Shown here in pieces: positions 47,237-55,461 of a stretch of 64,000 bases of DNA. The translations under genes and the position numbers were made by a program. This DNA comes from Ignavibacteriales bacterium (GTDB taxonomy: Bacteria > Bacteroidota > Ignavibacteria > Ignavibacteriales > SURF-24), in NCBI GenBank assembly GCA_026390815.1, contig JAPLFH010000033.1, positions 124,001 to 188,000 of the forward strand, in the 5' to 3' direction. Each line of letters begins with the position of its first letter. Position 1 is the first letter of the stretch. The notes beneath the pieces are model-generated. The model searched no databases, had not been told where the DNA came from, and saw only the letters and a list, made by a program, of their open reading frames with translations.

Positions 47237-47294
47237 TGTTATCGTTAACATAAAATTCATTTGCAATTCTAACACTAAGAAGTAAAAGAATCAA
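47237..47294 (-). promoter_or_regulatory. Promoter with LacI-type operator before the corrinoid operon
   Basis: On the - strand TTGATT (47294-47289) and TAGAAT (47271-47266) are separated by 17 bases. The palindrome TGTTATCGTTAACA lies at 47237-47250, 15 bases after the -10 box and 23 bases before the corrinoid gene. It differs from the 12199-12212 operator at two positions, and its placement relative to the -10 box is nearly the same. The two operons are thus probably controlled by the same LacI protein (11081-12121). Confidence 0.72.
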
Positions 47295-47342
47295 CACTAT
47301 AATTAAAAAAAATAGTAACTGGTAAAATTGGATTTTGGAGGA

Positions 47343-47368
47343 AAACCCACGACCTGTATCGTGGGTTT
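47343..47368 (-). terminator. Rho-independent terminator of the stomatin/NfeD operon
   Basis: AAACCCACGA (47343-47352) and TCGTGGGTTT (47359-47368) form a perfect 10-bp stem with a 6-base loop; on the - strand it is followed by TTCCTCC and lies 32 bases after the stop of the SPFH gene. Confidence 0.75.
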
Positions 47369-47399
47369 ATTTGTAATTTAAATCAGAAGATATTTAAAT

Positions 47400-48326
47400 T
47401 TAGCTCTTTACATTTTGTTCTTTAATTACCGTCATGGCAGAAGCAATCATACCTGCAATATCGGAAAAGTTAGCAGGAATAATAACAGAATTATTTGTCT
47501 TAGCTAAATTTGCAAATGCACCAATATATTGTTCTGCAACTCTTAGGTTAACAGCATTCATTCCGCCATGTTCATTAATTGCGGTGGCTATTTCTCTAAT
47601 TCCCTTTGCGGTTGCAAAGGCAACACGCTCAATTTCCTGTCCGCGTCCTTCAGCTTCATTAATTCTTTTTTGTTTTTCACCTTCAGATTTAGCAATCATT
47701 TCCTGTTTATCACCTTCAGCACGATTTATCTTTGCCTGTTTATCACCTTCCGATTCAGCAATCAATGCCCGCTTCTCCCGTTCTGCGCGCATCTGTTTTT
47801 CCATTGCATCTTTAATGCTTTGTGGAGGAACGATGTTTTTTACTTCGTAGCGGGTTACTTTTACTCCCCATGGCTCGGAGGCTTTATCAACCGCTTCCAC
47901 AATAGTTACGTTTATTGTATCCCGTTCTTCAAAAGTTTTATCCAATTCCAGCTTTCCAATTACACTTCTCATTGTAGTTTGAGCTAACTGTGTAGCGGCA
48001 AACTGGTAGTTATTAATTCCGTAGGATGCCTTCATCGGATCAATAACCTGAAGATATAAAATTCCATCTACTTCAACTGAAATATTATCCCTGGTAATGC
48101 ACATTTGAGATGGAACATCGAGCGCCTGTTCTTTAAGTGTAAGTTTGTATGCAATTTTATCTACAAAAGGAATTAGAATATGAAAACCTGCTTCAAGAGT
48201 TGCGTTGTATTTGCCAAGTCGTTCAACAATGAAAGCTGAGCGCTGGGGAACAGTTCGAATAGTTTTTAGAAAAACTATGAACGCAAAGAATATTATACCA
48301 ATTAGAATAAAAGTGATTGGATCCAT
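47400..48326 (-). CDS. SPFH/Band 7 (stomatin-like) membrane protein, QmcA type
   Basis: 308 residues with one N-terminal membrane helix (ITFILIGIIFFAFIVFLKTI). The Band 7 domain follows: RTVPQRSAFIVERLGKYNATLEAGFHILIPFVDKI is cut here as its core, then the long helix rich in Glu/Ala/Lys (AEGDKQ repeats, ~190-240). Such proteins oligomerise in membrane microdomains and are involved in membrane quality control and protease regulation. Downstream partner of the NfeD gene at 48392, the usual pairing. Confidence 0.9.
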   Translation of the reverse strand: MDPITFILIGIIFFAFIVFLKTIRTVPQRSAFIVERLGKYNATLEAGFHILIPFVDKIAYKLTLKEQALDVPSQMCITRDNISVEVDGILYLQVIDPMKASYGINNYQFAATQLAQTTMRSVIGKLELDKTFEERDTINVTIVEAVDKASEPWGVKVTRYEVKNIVPPQSIKDAMEKQMRAEREKRALIAESEGDKQAKINRAEGDKQEMIAKSEGEKQKRINEAEGRGQEIERVAFATAKGIREIATAINEHGGMNAVNLRVAEQYIGAFANLAKTNNSVIIPANFSDIAGMIASAMTVIKEQNVKS

Positions 48327-48391
48327 TTTAACTCCTAAAATTTATTGTAAATTTTTTGAATTGACGCAAGAATGATCCGAAAGTATTCCAT

Positions 48392-48838
48392 TTAAACTGT
48401 CTTTACTTTTAAAGTTAAACTTTCCTTGCTGATTATTTCCACGGTTGACCCCGCTTTAATTTCATTATCAGCATCTGCATTCCAATAAGTACCATGCAGT
48501 TCAACTTTTCCTTTTTTGGGTGGAGAGATTGTTTCAACAACAATTACAGTTTCTCCAATATAATCCTCTTGATTTTCACCTTTGTTGATTTCAGTTTGTT
48601 TTTTTCCGCTGAAAAGTTTGTTAACATATTTTCTAAGCGTAACTAAAAATAAAACTGAAGAAAGTATAAATACCATTAGTTGAACATCGATTGAAAAACC
48701 AAACACCAGAAATAGCAATGCGGTTAACCATGCCCCCATTCCAAAAAACATTAAAACTAATCCTGGAACGGCTAATTCTAAAAGAAATAAAACTAAACCA
48801 ATGATAAACCAGATTATAGCAGGATTATTCCAATCCAT
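48392..48838 (-). CDS. NfeD-family membrane protein
   Basis: 148 residues with membrane helices in the first ~75 residues (IIWFIIGLVLFLLELAVPGLVLMFFGMGAWLTAL) and a C-terminal OB-fold domain (YIGETVIVVETISPPKKGKVELHGTYW). This is the short NfeD form, which partners with stomatin-like proteins; the gene is 65 bp before the SPFH gene. Its upstream region was changed by insertion of the ORF6N module (direct repeat at 48886-48921). Confidence 0.87.
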   Translation of the reverse strand: MDWNNPAIIWFIIGLVLFLLELAVPGLVLMFFGMGAWLTALLFLVFGFSIDVQLMVFILSSVLFLVTLRKYVNKLFSGKKQTEINKGENQEDYIGETVIVVETISPPKKGKVELHGTYWNADADNEIKAGSTVEIISKESLTLKVKTV

Positions 48839-48885
48839 AATAACTCCCAGTTAGTTTGTTTTGATAACGCATAAATAATACCAAG

Positions 48886-48921
48886 AGAAAATTACAAAGA
48901 ATAAATGATGGACACAATTAG
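48886..48921 (+). repeat. 36-bp direct repeat, copy 1 (ORF6N module)
   Basis: Bases 48886-48921 are identical to 49556-49591 (36 of 36). They begin agaaaattacaaagaataaa. The copies bracket the ORF6N gene with a period of 670 bp. Confidence 0.85.
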
Positions 48922-48971
48922 TATAGCTATATCTGAAATTTTGTGCTTCTTGTTTTATCTTTCACAAGTTA

Positions 48972-49514
48972 TCAAAATCCAATTCTTCTTCTTTTTGGTT
49001 CAGGCAAAGAAGGTGGCGGCATAAGTTTTTTAATTTCATCAAGTATATGCAAAATTGCTTTTTCATGAATGTTTAATCGGTCAGTCAAATTTTTTTCTAA
49101 CTCTTCCAACTTGTTGGATAAAACTTTGCTTGCTGAAAATGTTTGACGCATTTTGATAAAAGCTCTTACAATGAATAGACTCATTTGAATTGCCCTATGA
49201 CTATTCAAGACGTTTGCCGCCATAATTGTTCCATGTTCTGTAAAAGCATAGGGAAATGTACGTCTGCCACCTCGACCAGTTTTTGACATCGCAATTTGCG
49301 ATTTCAAAGAATTATACTCATCCTTTGTTAACTGAAATAAGAAGTCTTCAGGAAACCGCTCACGATTACGTTTAACTGCTTCATTAAGACGGTAGGTGGG
49401 AATCCCATAAATTTTCGCCAAATCAAAATCTAAGATTACTTTTTCTTCGCGTAGATTAAAAATAATTGTGTCGATATTAATAAGAAGTTCAGTTGTGTTG
49501 TGCTTAGATTTCAT
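48972..49514 (-). CDS. ORF6N domain protein
   Basis: About 180 residues from the ATG at 49514 (GGGGAAATATTT upstream); an ATG at 49553 would add 13 residues without a good ribosome binding site. The ORF6N domain is clear: REEKVILDFDLAKIYGIPTYRLNEAVKRN (shortened here to its core LAKIYGIPTYRLNEAVKRN), then RFPEDFLFQLTKDEYNSLKS and GRGGRRTFPYAFTEHG. ORF6N/KilA-N domains are DNA-binding modules of phage origin. Solo copies are widespread in environmental Bacteroidetes/Chlorobi. It sits between 36-bp direct repeats and is foreign to the neighbouring genes. Confidence 0.88.
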   Translation of the reverse strand: MKSKHNTTELLINIDTIIFNLREEKVILDFDLAKIYGIPTYRLNEAVKRNRERFPEDFLFQLTKDEYNSLKSQIAMSKTGRGGRRTFPYAFTEHGTIMAANVLNSHRAIQMSLFIVRAFIKMRQTFSASKVLSNKLEELEKNLTDRLNIHEKAILHILDEIKKLMPPPSLPEPKRRRIGF

Positions 49515-49555
49515 AAATATTTCCCCAAAAGTTTTAAAAATGTTTAATAACACTA

Positions 49556-49591
49556 AGAAAATTACAAAGAATAAATGATGGACACAATTAG
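49556..49591 (+). repeat. 36-bp direct repeat, copy 2 (ORF6N module)
   Basis: Exact copy of 48886-48921. One base outside the left edge and the base after the right edge differ, so the repeat is exactly 36 bp. Confidence 0.85.
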
Positions 49592-49635
49592 AAAGGGAAT
49601 TATAGGTTGATGAGGATATTTCCGTTCTTCATTCT

Positions 49636-49687
49636 GGTATTTTAATACCACCGTCAGTTATTCCAAATTATATATCCAACGGTGGTA
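49636..49687 (-). terminator. Possible terminator of the acetate transporter gene
   Basis: TACCACCGT (49646-49654) and ACGGTGGTA (49679-49687) form a 9-bp stem with a 24-base AT-rich loop, followed on the - strand by the palindrome GGTATTAAAATACC. It lies 33 bases after the transporter stop. The long loop makes it doubtful. Confidence 0.35.
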
Positions 49688-49719
49688 GAAAAAATATACC
49701 TAAATAGTTTTGCTTGTTT

Positions 49720-50295
49720 TTATTTCTCCAATATCTGCGAAAAAGCTGCGTAGATAGCAGATGCCCCACAAATTAATCCTTCGAAGCCGGCAATCGTTTT
49801 AATTGTAGTGTTACCGGTAATATCAGAAAGTGCCAGAAGGAAATAGAGTATTGTTAGGGACGCAAACACAAATTGCAATTTTTTTGAAAGTTTTAAGGTG
49901 CCAATGAACATAAAGGCAGTGAATATTCCCCAAAGTAAAAGGAAGGCTGCCATTGCGATATTATCAGGAGCAGTTCCCCAACCAATTTTTGGCATTACCA
50001 ATAATGCCACTAAAGATAACCAGAAAAATCCGTATGATGTAAAAGCTGTTGTTCCAAATGTATTTCCTTTTTTCCATTCCATCATTCCGGCTATAACTTG
50101 TGCAATTCCTCCATAAAAAATTCCCATTCCAAGAATCATTGTATCCAGCGGAAAGAATCCAGCATTATGAAGATTTAATAGAACGGTTGTCATTCCGAAT
50201 CCAAGTAAACCAAGTGGAGCGGGATTTGCCGTTGTATCTTTAATTATTGTCAGTTCATTTTTGGAATTTGATTTACTGGAATCATTCTGCGCCAC
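49720..50295 (-). CDS. satP: Acetate/succinate transporter (GPR1/FUN34/YaaH family)
   Basis: 191 residues with six predicted membrane helices. The family signature [21 protein letters not shown] (core [11 protein letters not shown]) follows the hydrophilic N-terminus, and [28 protein letters not shown] is the second conserved block. Members take up acetate and other short acids, probably as proton symporters. Single gene with GGAGGCTTC-type ribosome binding site. Length is normal. Confidence 0.9.
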   Translation of the reverse strand: MAQNDSSKSNSKNELTIIKDTTANPAPLGLLGFGMTTVLLNLHNAGFFPLDTMILGMGIFYGGIAQVIAGMMEWKKGNTFGTTAFTSYGFFWLSLVALLVMPKIGWGTAPDNIAMAAFLLLWGIFTAFMFIGTLKLSKKLQFVFASLTILYFLLALSDITGNTTIKTIAGFEGLICGASAIYAAFSQILEK

Positions 50296-50466
50296 TGAAG
50301 CCTCCTTTGCTTTTTATATTATTTTGCTGTTAAAATATTGCTTGGCAAAATATACTGTTTACAAGTTAAAGTCAATTTCGGCTTTTGCGATAGTAAAATA
50401 AATTTTTAGTTTTTCCCCAATTGATTTTTTGTTATTAATAATCCCCCCCAAAAAATTGTTGGAAAC

Positions 50467-51279
50467 TCAAAATGGATGTTCGAAAGAAAGATATAAAAAC
50501 AATCCGGTTCTTGCCTCTGCATTAGTAATACTTATTGGAACAGCAATTCCAGGAACAACCTGGAGATCACCTATATCAATCGCATAACGTAATCCAGGAC
50601 TAATAATATTTTCGCTGGTATGAACAGTTTTACCATCTTCGTTTATTTCAGCAAAGTAATTGAAAAGATATTCCATCATAACATTAAAATTATTTTTTGC
50701 TAACCAGATTAAACTAATACCGGAAAAGTACGAAACCAGATTCTGTTTTACCGACTGACCCAAAGTATTATAACCTTTAGCATTTGGAATATAAGTTAAT
50801 CCAACATTGAAATGAGCAATCCAATAATTTGTTAGCCTTTTACTAACCGGCAAATTAAATTGAATTCCAGTTACATCATTTCCTAATCCCTTTTTATAAT
50901 TTCCAGTGGGAAAAATAATGGAAACGCGTGGGGAAGCGGAAGCCCAATCTTCTTTATAAAATAATTGGTAGCGGTAGTTAACCAGAATATCACCAATACC
51001 GGAAACCGAATTGGAATTGTAACTATAGAATGGAATTGTGTAGCTGAGTTGATGCTTTTGACTAAAGAATGGCCACTCCTGAGTGAATGAAAATGTGAAA
51101 TCTTTTTGAGGTTTGCTGTTGTACAAACCATTGGTTATATGCTGAACGACTCTATCTTCCTGGTTGTAAGCTTCTTCAATAAAAAAAGAATTATCCTCTA
51201 TGGCTTCTGAAAACTGTTGTGCAAAAGCAAACGATGCACAGGTTATCAAAACAAAAAGTAATATGTAAAAACGATTCAT
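50467..51279 (-). CDS. Outer-membrane beta-barrel protein (MetA-pathway/transporter-like family)
   Basis: 270 residues with a signal peptide (about 1-20, ending FAFAQQ). The mature part consists of alternating short beta-strands (FTFSFTQEWPFF, ISPGLRYAIDIGDLQVVPGIAVPI) and ends in ...LSFEHPF with terminal Phe, typical of outer-membrane barrels. It resembles the family annotated as putative MetA-pathway or transporter outer-membrane proteins, whose cargo is unknown. No operon partner. Confidence 0.7.
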   Translation of the reverse strand: MNRFYILLFVLITCASFAFAQQFSEAIEDNSFFIEEAYNQEDRVVQHITNGLYNSKPQKDFTFSFTQEWPFFSQKHQLSYTIPFYSYNSNSVSGIGDILVNYRYQLFYKEDWASASPRVSIIFPTGNYKKGLGNDVTGIQFNLPVSKRLTNYWIAHFNVGLTYIPNAKGYNTLGQSVKQNLVSYFSGISLIWLAKNNFNVMMEYLFNYFAEINEDGKTVHTSENIISPGLRYAIDIGDLQVVPGIAVPISITNAEARTGLFLYLSFEHPF

Positions 51280-51303
51280 TTACCATCTACTTTTTTTAAT
51301 TAA

Positions 51304-51421
51304 TAAGTCACGTTACGCATCGTTAGATATTTGAGCCAAAAAACTCATCTCCTTAGTCCCCTTCTCTTTCAAAGAGAAGGGGATTTGGGGTAGAGTTCAA
51401 AATGCTGCGTAACGTGACTTA
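51304..51421. mobile_element. 118-bp MITE-like palindromic element
   Basis: Terminal inverted repeats of 16 bp: taagtcacgttacgca at 51304-51319 and its exact reverse complement at 51406-51421. Near the centre is a second perfect hairpin, CCCCTTCTCTTT (51358-51369) with AAAGAGAAGGGG (51371-51382) and a one-base loop. No open frame inside. It separates the outer-membrane protein gene from the FeoB-associated gene. Confidence 0.7.
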
Positions 51422-51473
51422 ATAAATTATTGGCAAACCATCACACAATTGTTTATTTGAATGTCAACGCTGC

Positions 51474-51641
51474 CTATTTCATTTTCGATTGGTTTAAGAG
51501 AATTAATTTTGCTGCAGTACAGTTACAATCTCCGGCACATGGAAGTATTTTCCTAAGTTTGTGTCTTTTGATTCTGGAACGAATCATAATAACTGTTGTT
51601 ATTGCAACAAGCATAAAGGATATTATTTCCTGCCAGTTCAT
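51474..51641 (-). CDS. FeoB-associated Cys-rich membrane protein
   Basis: 55 residues from the ATG at 51641 (GAGG five bases upstream). One membrane helix (IISFMLVAITTVIMIRS) followed by basic residues and the Cys motif PCAGDCNCTA. Small proteins of this type follow feoB in many Bacteroidetes/Firmicutes and may serve the ferrous iron transporter, in place of FeoC. It begins 7 bp after the FeoB stop. Confidence 0.8.
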   Translation of the reverse strand: MNWQEIISFMLVAITTVIMIRSRIKRHKLRKILPCAGDCNCTAAKLILLNQSKMK

Positions 51642-51648
51642 AAAAACC

Positions 51649-53751
51649 TCATATAAAATACAATCCAACCCGGTAAACAATAAATGTAACTATGTATGCC
51701 AATGCGGTCATATACCCCAACTGAAACAAAGGCCATTTCCACCCATTTGTTTCCCTCCTCATTACAGCAAGTGTGGACATGCATTGCATAGCCAGTACAT
51801 AATAAACCATTATGCAAATTGCTGTAAGTACGTTAAACAGAGGCAGCCCGGTTGTGGGATCAATATCTTTCTGAATCTGTTTGCGTAAAGAAACTGTGTT
51901 ATCATTTGAGTTTTGGATATTATAAATTGTACTGATTGTACTAACAAAAACTTCCCTTTGAAGAAGTGAAGTTAAAATTCCTATACCAACTTTCCAATCA
52001 AACCCAAGCGGCTTAATTACTGGTTCAATGATATGTCCGGCTTTTCCAACAAAACTATAGGATAGTTTTTCGGATGGAGTTCCGTGTTCCAGTTTTGGAT
52101 ACGTTGCAAGAAACCAAAGAATAATTGACACACCAAGAATGATTGTCCCCGCTCGTTTTAAAAACAGTAATGATCGTTCCCACATCTGAATAAAAGTGCT
52201 TTTCATGGATGGTATACGAAATGGTGGTAGTTCAAGAATAAATGGCGGAGTTTTTCCTTTTAAAATTGTTTTCTTAAAAATCCATGCCATCACCAATGCC
52301 ATTATCAAACCGAGAAGGTACAGTGAAATCATTACGATACCCTGAAGATTCCAAAACCCAAAGATAAGTGTAGCCGGAATAAATGCGGCGATTAGAAGTG
52401 AATAAACAGGCAGTCGTGCACTACAACTCATTAATGGAACTACCAGCATTGTAACAAGTCTATCGCGTGGATTTTCGATTGTTCGTGTTGACATTATTCC
52501 AGGAATGGCGCAGGCAAATGAACTAAGCATCGGAATGAATGCTTTTCCATGTAGACCAACTTTATTCATCAACCGATCCATTATGAATGCGGCACGAGCC
52601 ATATATCCGGTGTCTTCAAGAATTCCGAGAAAGAGGAAAAGCAATAAAATTTGCGGAAGAAAAGTTACAACTGCACCAACACCACTGATGACACCAAAAA
52701 TTATTAAATCGTGCAAATCTCCCGGCGGAAGTAATGTTCCAACTTGTACTCCAAGCCAATCAAACATTTTACCTATAAAATTCATCGGTACGGTTGCCCA
52801 GGTAAAAATAGATTGAAACATTACAACCATCAAGACAAAGAAAATTATGTAACCCCAGAACTTATGTGTAACAACTGCATCAATCTTATCTGTATAATTT
52901 ACTTTCCTTTTTCCAGCCGTACTTACTTCGCTGTATATTGAACGAATCCATTGATATCGCGACTCAACAAAAATAGAGTGGCGGTCATAACCGAGCGAAT
53001 TTAATCTTTCATAATCCTTACTTACATGATCCAGAACTTCTTTAGTTATTTCGTGATTGAATTCCTGTAACTGGCGTGGTGTGGAAAGAAGCGTTGTTGC
53101 TTGATGAAAAGCTACATCTTCTTGTAAATGATCGTTAGTTATAAGAAGTCCAACAAGTTCTTCCTGCTCTTCACGAACCGCATCCGGTAAACTCCATTTT
53201 CGCACTGAAGGGGAAACTGCAAATCCGGAACGAAATGCAGATTTCAATTCTTTAATTCCAATTCGTTTACTGCCAATTGTGGGAATAACTTTTACACCTA
53301 AGGATTTAGAAAGTTTTTCGATATCGATCTTGATTCCGGCGCGCTCAGCAACATCAACCATATTAAGAACGATGATGAGAGGGTATCGTTGATCTATAAT
53401 TTGGGAAACTAAATAGAGGTTACGTTCTAGATTGCTTGCATCAACAACGCAAACTACACCATCCGGGCGGGTTGTATCTGTGCGTTTTCCTAATAGAATG
53501 TCTGTAACAACTTTTTCATCCGGGGAATTTGCTGATAAACTATATGTGCCTGGCAAATCAAGCAGAGTAATCTCAAACCCGTCTTCATATGGAATCCTTC
53601 CTTCCTTTTTTTCAACGGTAACACCAGGATAGTTTCCAACTTTTTGCCGAAGGCCGGTTAGTTCATTAAAAATTGTTGTTTTACCACAGTTAGGATTTCC
53701 AATAATAACAATGTATTTAAGTTTTGAATTGTTCGAAATCATATTGATCAT
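51649..53751 (-). CDS. feoB: Ferrous iron transport protein B
   Basis: 700 residues. The N-terminal G-domain has G1 GNPNCGKTTIFN (about 18-29), G3 DLPGTYSL and G4 NMVD. The C-terminal half has the paired gate regions (PMLSSFACAIPGIMSTRTI, GFDWKVGIGILTSLLQREVFV) and about ten membrane helices. It moves Fe2+ into the cytoplasm with GTP hydrolysis. Normal length and all main motifs are present. Preceded by feoA, 10 bp upstream. Confidence 0.96.
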   Translation of the reverse strand: MINMISNNSKLKYIVIIGNPNCGKTTIFNELTGLRQKVGNYPGVTVEKKEGRIPYEDGFEITLLDLPGTYSLSANSPDEKVVTDILLGKRTDTTRPDGVVCVVDASNLERNLYLVSQIIDQRYPLIIVLNMVDVAERAGIKIDIEKLSKSLGVKVIPTIGSKRIGIKELKSAFRSGFAVSPSVRKWSLPDAVREEQEELVGLLITNDHLQEDVAFHQATTLLSTPRQLQEFNHEITKEVLDHVSKDYERLNSLGYDRHSIFVESRYQWIRSIYSEVSTAGKRKVNYTDKIDAVVTHKFWGYIIFFVLMVVMFQSIFTWATVPMNFIGKMFDWLGVQVGTLLPPGDLHDLIIFGVISGVGAVVTFLPQILLLFLFLGILEDTGYMARAAFIMDRLMNKVGLHGKAFIPMLSSFACAIPGIMSTRTIENPRDRLVTMLVVPLMSCSARLPVYSLLIAAFIPATLIFGFWNLQGIVMISLYLLGLIMALVMAWIFKKTILKGKTPPFILELPPFRIPSMKSTFIQMWERSLLFLKRAGTIILGVSIILWFLATYPKLEHGTPSEKLSYSFVGKAGHIIEPVIKPLGFDWKVGIGILTSLLQREVFVSTISTIYNIQNSNDNTVSLRKQIQKDIDPTTGLPLFNVLTAICIMVYYVLAMQCMSTLAVMRRETNGWKWPLFQLGYMTALAYIVTFIVYRVGLYFI

Positions 53752-53761
53752 TTCACATCAA

Positions 53762-54025
53762 TTAATTCTCGGATGAAACGATAATATCTTTTGCAATACG
53801 ATGATGAATACCAATGCGGGTGTTGTGGACTTCACAAATAAGCTGGGAGGAACCATTTACAATATTGCGGATAACGGCATTTTCAGTAAATCCAAGTTCC
53901 CGTAACCGCAGACAAATTTCCGGTGATGATTGAATTTCATTAATAAAAAAATCGGTGCCTGTTTTAACTTCAGAAAGTTTTTTCTTTTTCCTTAACAATT
54001 CAAATTCTCCATTAGTCAATATCAA
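53762..54025 (-). CDS. feoA: Ferrous iron transport protein A
   Basis: 87 residues, SH3-like FeoA fold: TDFFINEIQSSPEICLRLRELGFTENAVI (core LRELGFTENAVIR) and ICEVHNTRIGIHHRIAKDIIV. FeoA binds FeoB and is needed for iron uptake. Start appears to be TTG at 54025, with another TTG six bases on; no ATG in frame is better placed. Cotranscribed with feoB. Confidence 0.85.
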   Translation of the reverse strand: MILTNGEFELLRKKKKLSEVKTGTDFFINEIQSSPEICLRLRELGFTENAVIRNIVNGSSQLICEVHNTRIGIHHRIAKDIIVSSEN

Positions 54026-54129
54026 AATATTTCTGGATTAAAATTACCATCCTTAATAGGATTGATACAATCCCCATTTATAGTGATTTTGGCTGTGCAT
54101 TTGGAGGAGCAAATTGCTTAAAAAAAAGA

Positions 54130-54699
54130 TTATTCTATTTCTTTTGAGGAGACCAAGCCATTTAATAGAGCATAAACAGTTAAACCTGAAAGTGTTTTAA
54201 TTCCAAGTTTGCGCGTAATATTTTTCCGGTGGGAGATTACGGTGTGCTGACTAATAGAAAGTTTATCTGCAATTTGTTTGTTTATGTAACCACGGGCAAC
54301 AAGTTTAAGCACGTCAGTTTCTCGTAAAGTAAGTTCTTCCTGATGAGCTGTGTTTTTATCTTTTGAATATTTCTGAAAAATAGTTTTAAGGCGATCAATC
54401 AAATCTTCTTGCGTAAGTGTTACATTCAACATATCCGGTGCTTCCTGCAACTGTTCTTCAACTTCATAATTAGTAAAAATGATGATCTTACTTTTGATTA
54501 CCTGAACATACCTGTGATGAGCAAGGTAAACGTCAGAAGGCATAAATATATAATCAGCAGTAGAATGATGAGTTGTATTTTCAAAAATGCTGGCAATAGA
54601 AATACTTTCCGGTGAAAAAAAATCCTCCAGAATTGTTTTCAATCCTAAGCAGAGTAACTGATTTGGAGAAATGATTAATACATGTTTTCTGGTAAGCAT
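54130..54699 (-). CDS. LuxR-type response regulator with degenerate receiver
   Basis: 189 residues. The N-terminal ~115 residues look like a receiver fold (VLIISPNQLLCLGLKTIL) but the usual acidic pocket and phospho-Asp are not seen (ADYIFMPSDV has an Asp at a shifted place). The C-terminal LuxR/NarL helix-turn-helix is complete: ELTLRETDVLKLVARGYINKQ then ADKLSISQHTVISHRKNI. Four bases after the RIC/hemerythrin gene, so probably cotranscribed with it; it may control the response to nitric oxide or iron. Confidence 0.82.
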   Translation of the reverse strand: MLTRKHVLIISPNQLLCLGLKTILEDFFSPESISIASIFENTTHHSTADYIFMPSDVYLAHHRYVQVIKSKIIIFTNYEVEEQLQEAPDMLNVTLTQEDLIDRLKTIFQKYSKDKNTAHQEELTLRETDVLKLVARGYINKQIADKLSISQHTVISHRKNITRKLGIKTLSGLTVYALLNGLVSSKEIE

Positions 54700-54703
54700 T
54701 GGC

Positions 54704-55435
54704 TTACACCTTCTTTAGGTTAAGTGATTTTTCCATCTCAGTAACAAGCGGCAACAGGATATTAGTTTCGATGCGCGCATGATCCATTATGTCTTTTTCA
54801 AGTCGGAAAAGTTCAAAAATGATTGTATTGCATGTAACCTCATCAAAATTACCGCTGATGTACTTGATAAGAATATTTTTAAGATCGTAAAGTTTATCGT
54901 CAACCTCGTCATGCTCCGCCTCATACATTTTCATCGAATAATTGAGATTAGATTTCTGCTTACGATTTTTTTGTTGAGAATTATACAACCTATAAACTTC
55001 TTCGATGTATGGAAATGTAATAGTTTCCTCATATTTCAAGTGTGTTAGCAATTCCTTTTTATAAACTAAAAAGAATTTTTTTAAAAGCTGAAGACTTTTA
55101 TTTCGGCTGGAGGCTCCTTGTAAAAAAACTTTCAAATGCTTTTCAATAATTGGTATTTGAACTTCACGGTAATATTTGTGCGTCTTTTTTAAATACTCCA
55201 CAATCATTAAAACATTGAAGGTTTGCATTTTCTTTTCAGGAAAGTAGTTTTCGTTGCTGAAAGCATTAATAATAGAAAGAAAAAAATCAATATCAATACC
55301 ATGTTCTGTACAAACAGTGCGGATGGTATTTTCCCCAAATCCCAAAGGAATTCCAAAACGGTTTACCACTGGTATCAATAAGTAATTGCTATGGATTACA
55401 TCAGCCATTTTTACATTTGGTGTTAATAGTTTCAT
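54704..55435 (-). CDS. RIC/ScdA-like di-iron protein (DUF542 plus hemerythrin domain)
   Basis: 243 residues. The N-terminal ~75 residues match the ScdA-N/DUF542 region (VVNRFGIPLGFGENTIRTVC) but lack its usual Cys pair near the start. The rest is a hemerythrin bundle with His/Glu ligands (YEETITFPYIEEVY, EAEHDEVDDKL, DHARIETNILLPLV). RIC proteins repair iron-sulfur clusters after nitrosative or oxidative stress. The feoAB genes lie just beyond the LuxR gene, which fits an iron/NO stress group. Confidence 0.8.
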   Translation of the reverse strand: MKLLTPNVKMADVIHSNYLLIPVVNRFGIPLGFGENTIRTVCTEHGIDIDFFLSIINAFSNENYFPEKKMQTFNVLMIVEYLKKTHKYYREVQIPIIEKHLKVFLQGASSRNKSLQLLKKFFLVYKKELLTHLKYEETITFPYIEEVYRLYNSQQKNRKQKSNLNYSMKMYEAEHDEVDDKLYDLKNILIKYISGNFDEVTCNTIIFELFRLEKDIMDHARIETNILLPLVTEMEKSLNLKKV

Positions 55436-55461
55436 ATCATTCCTTAAGATTTTTCACTATG

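Noticed and set aside
47434-47987. Long open frames on the + strand opposite the SPFH gene
   Set aside because: They mirror the Lys/Glu/Ala-rich helix of the stomatin-like protein and have no ribosome binding site or family resemblance.
49636-49687. Riboswitch or structured RNA downstream of the acetate transporter
   Set aside because: Only one stem with a long AT-rich loop is seen, at the 3' side of the gene; a weak terminator is enough.
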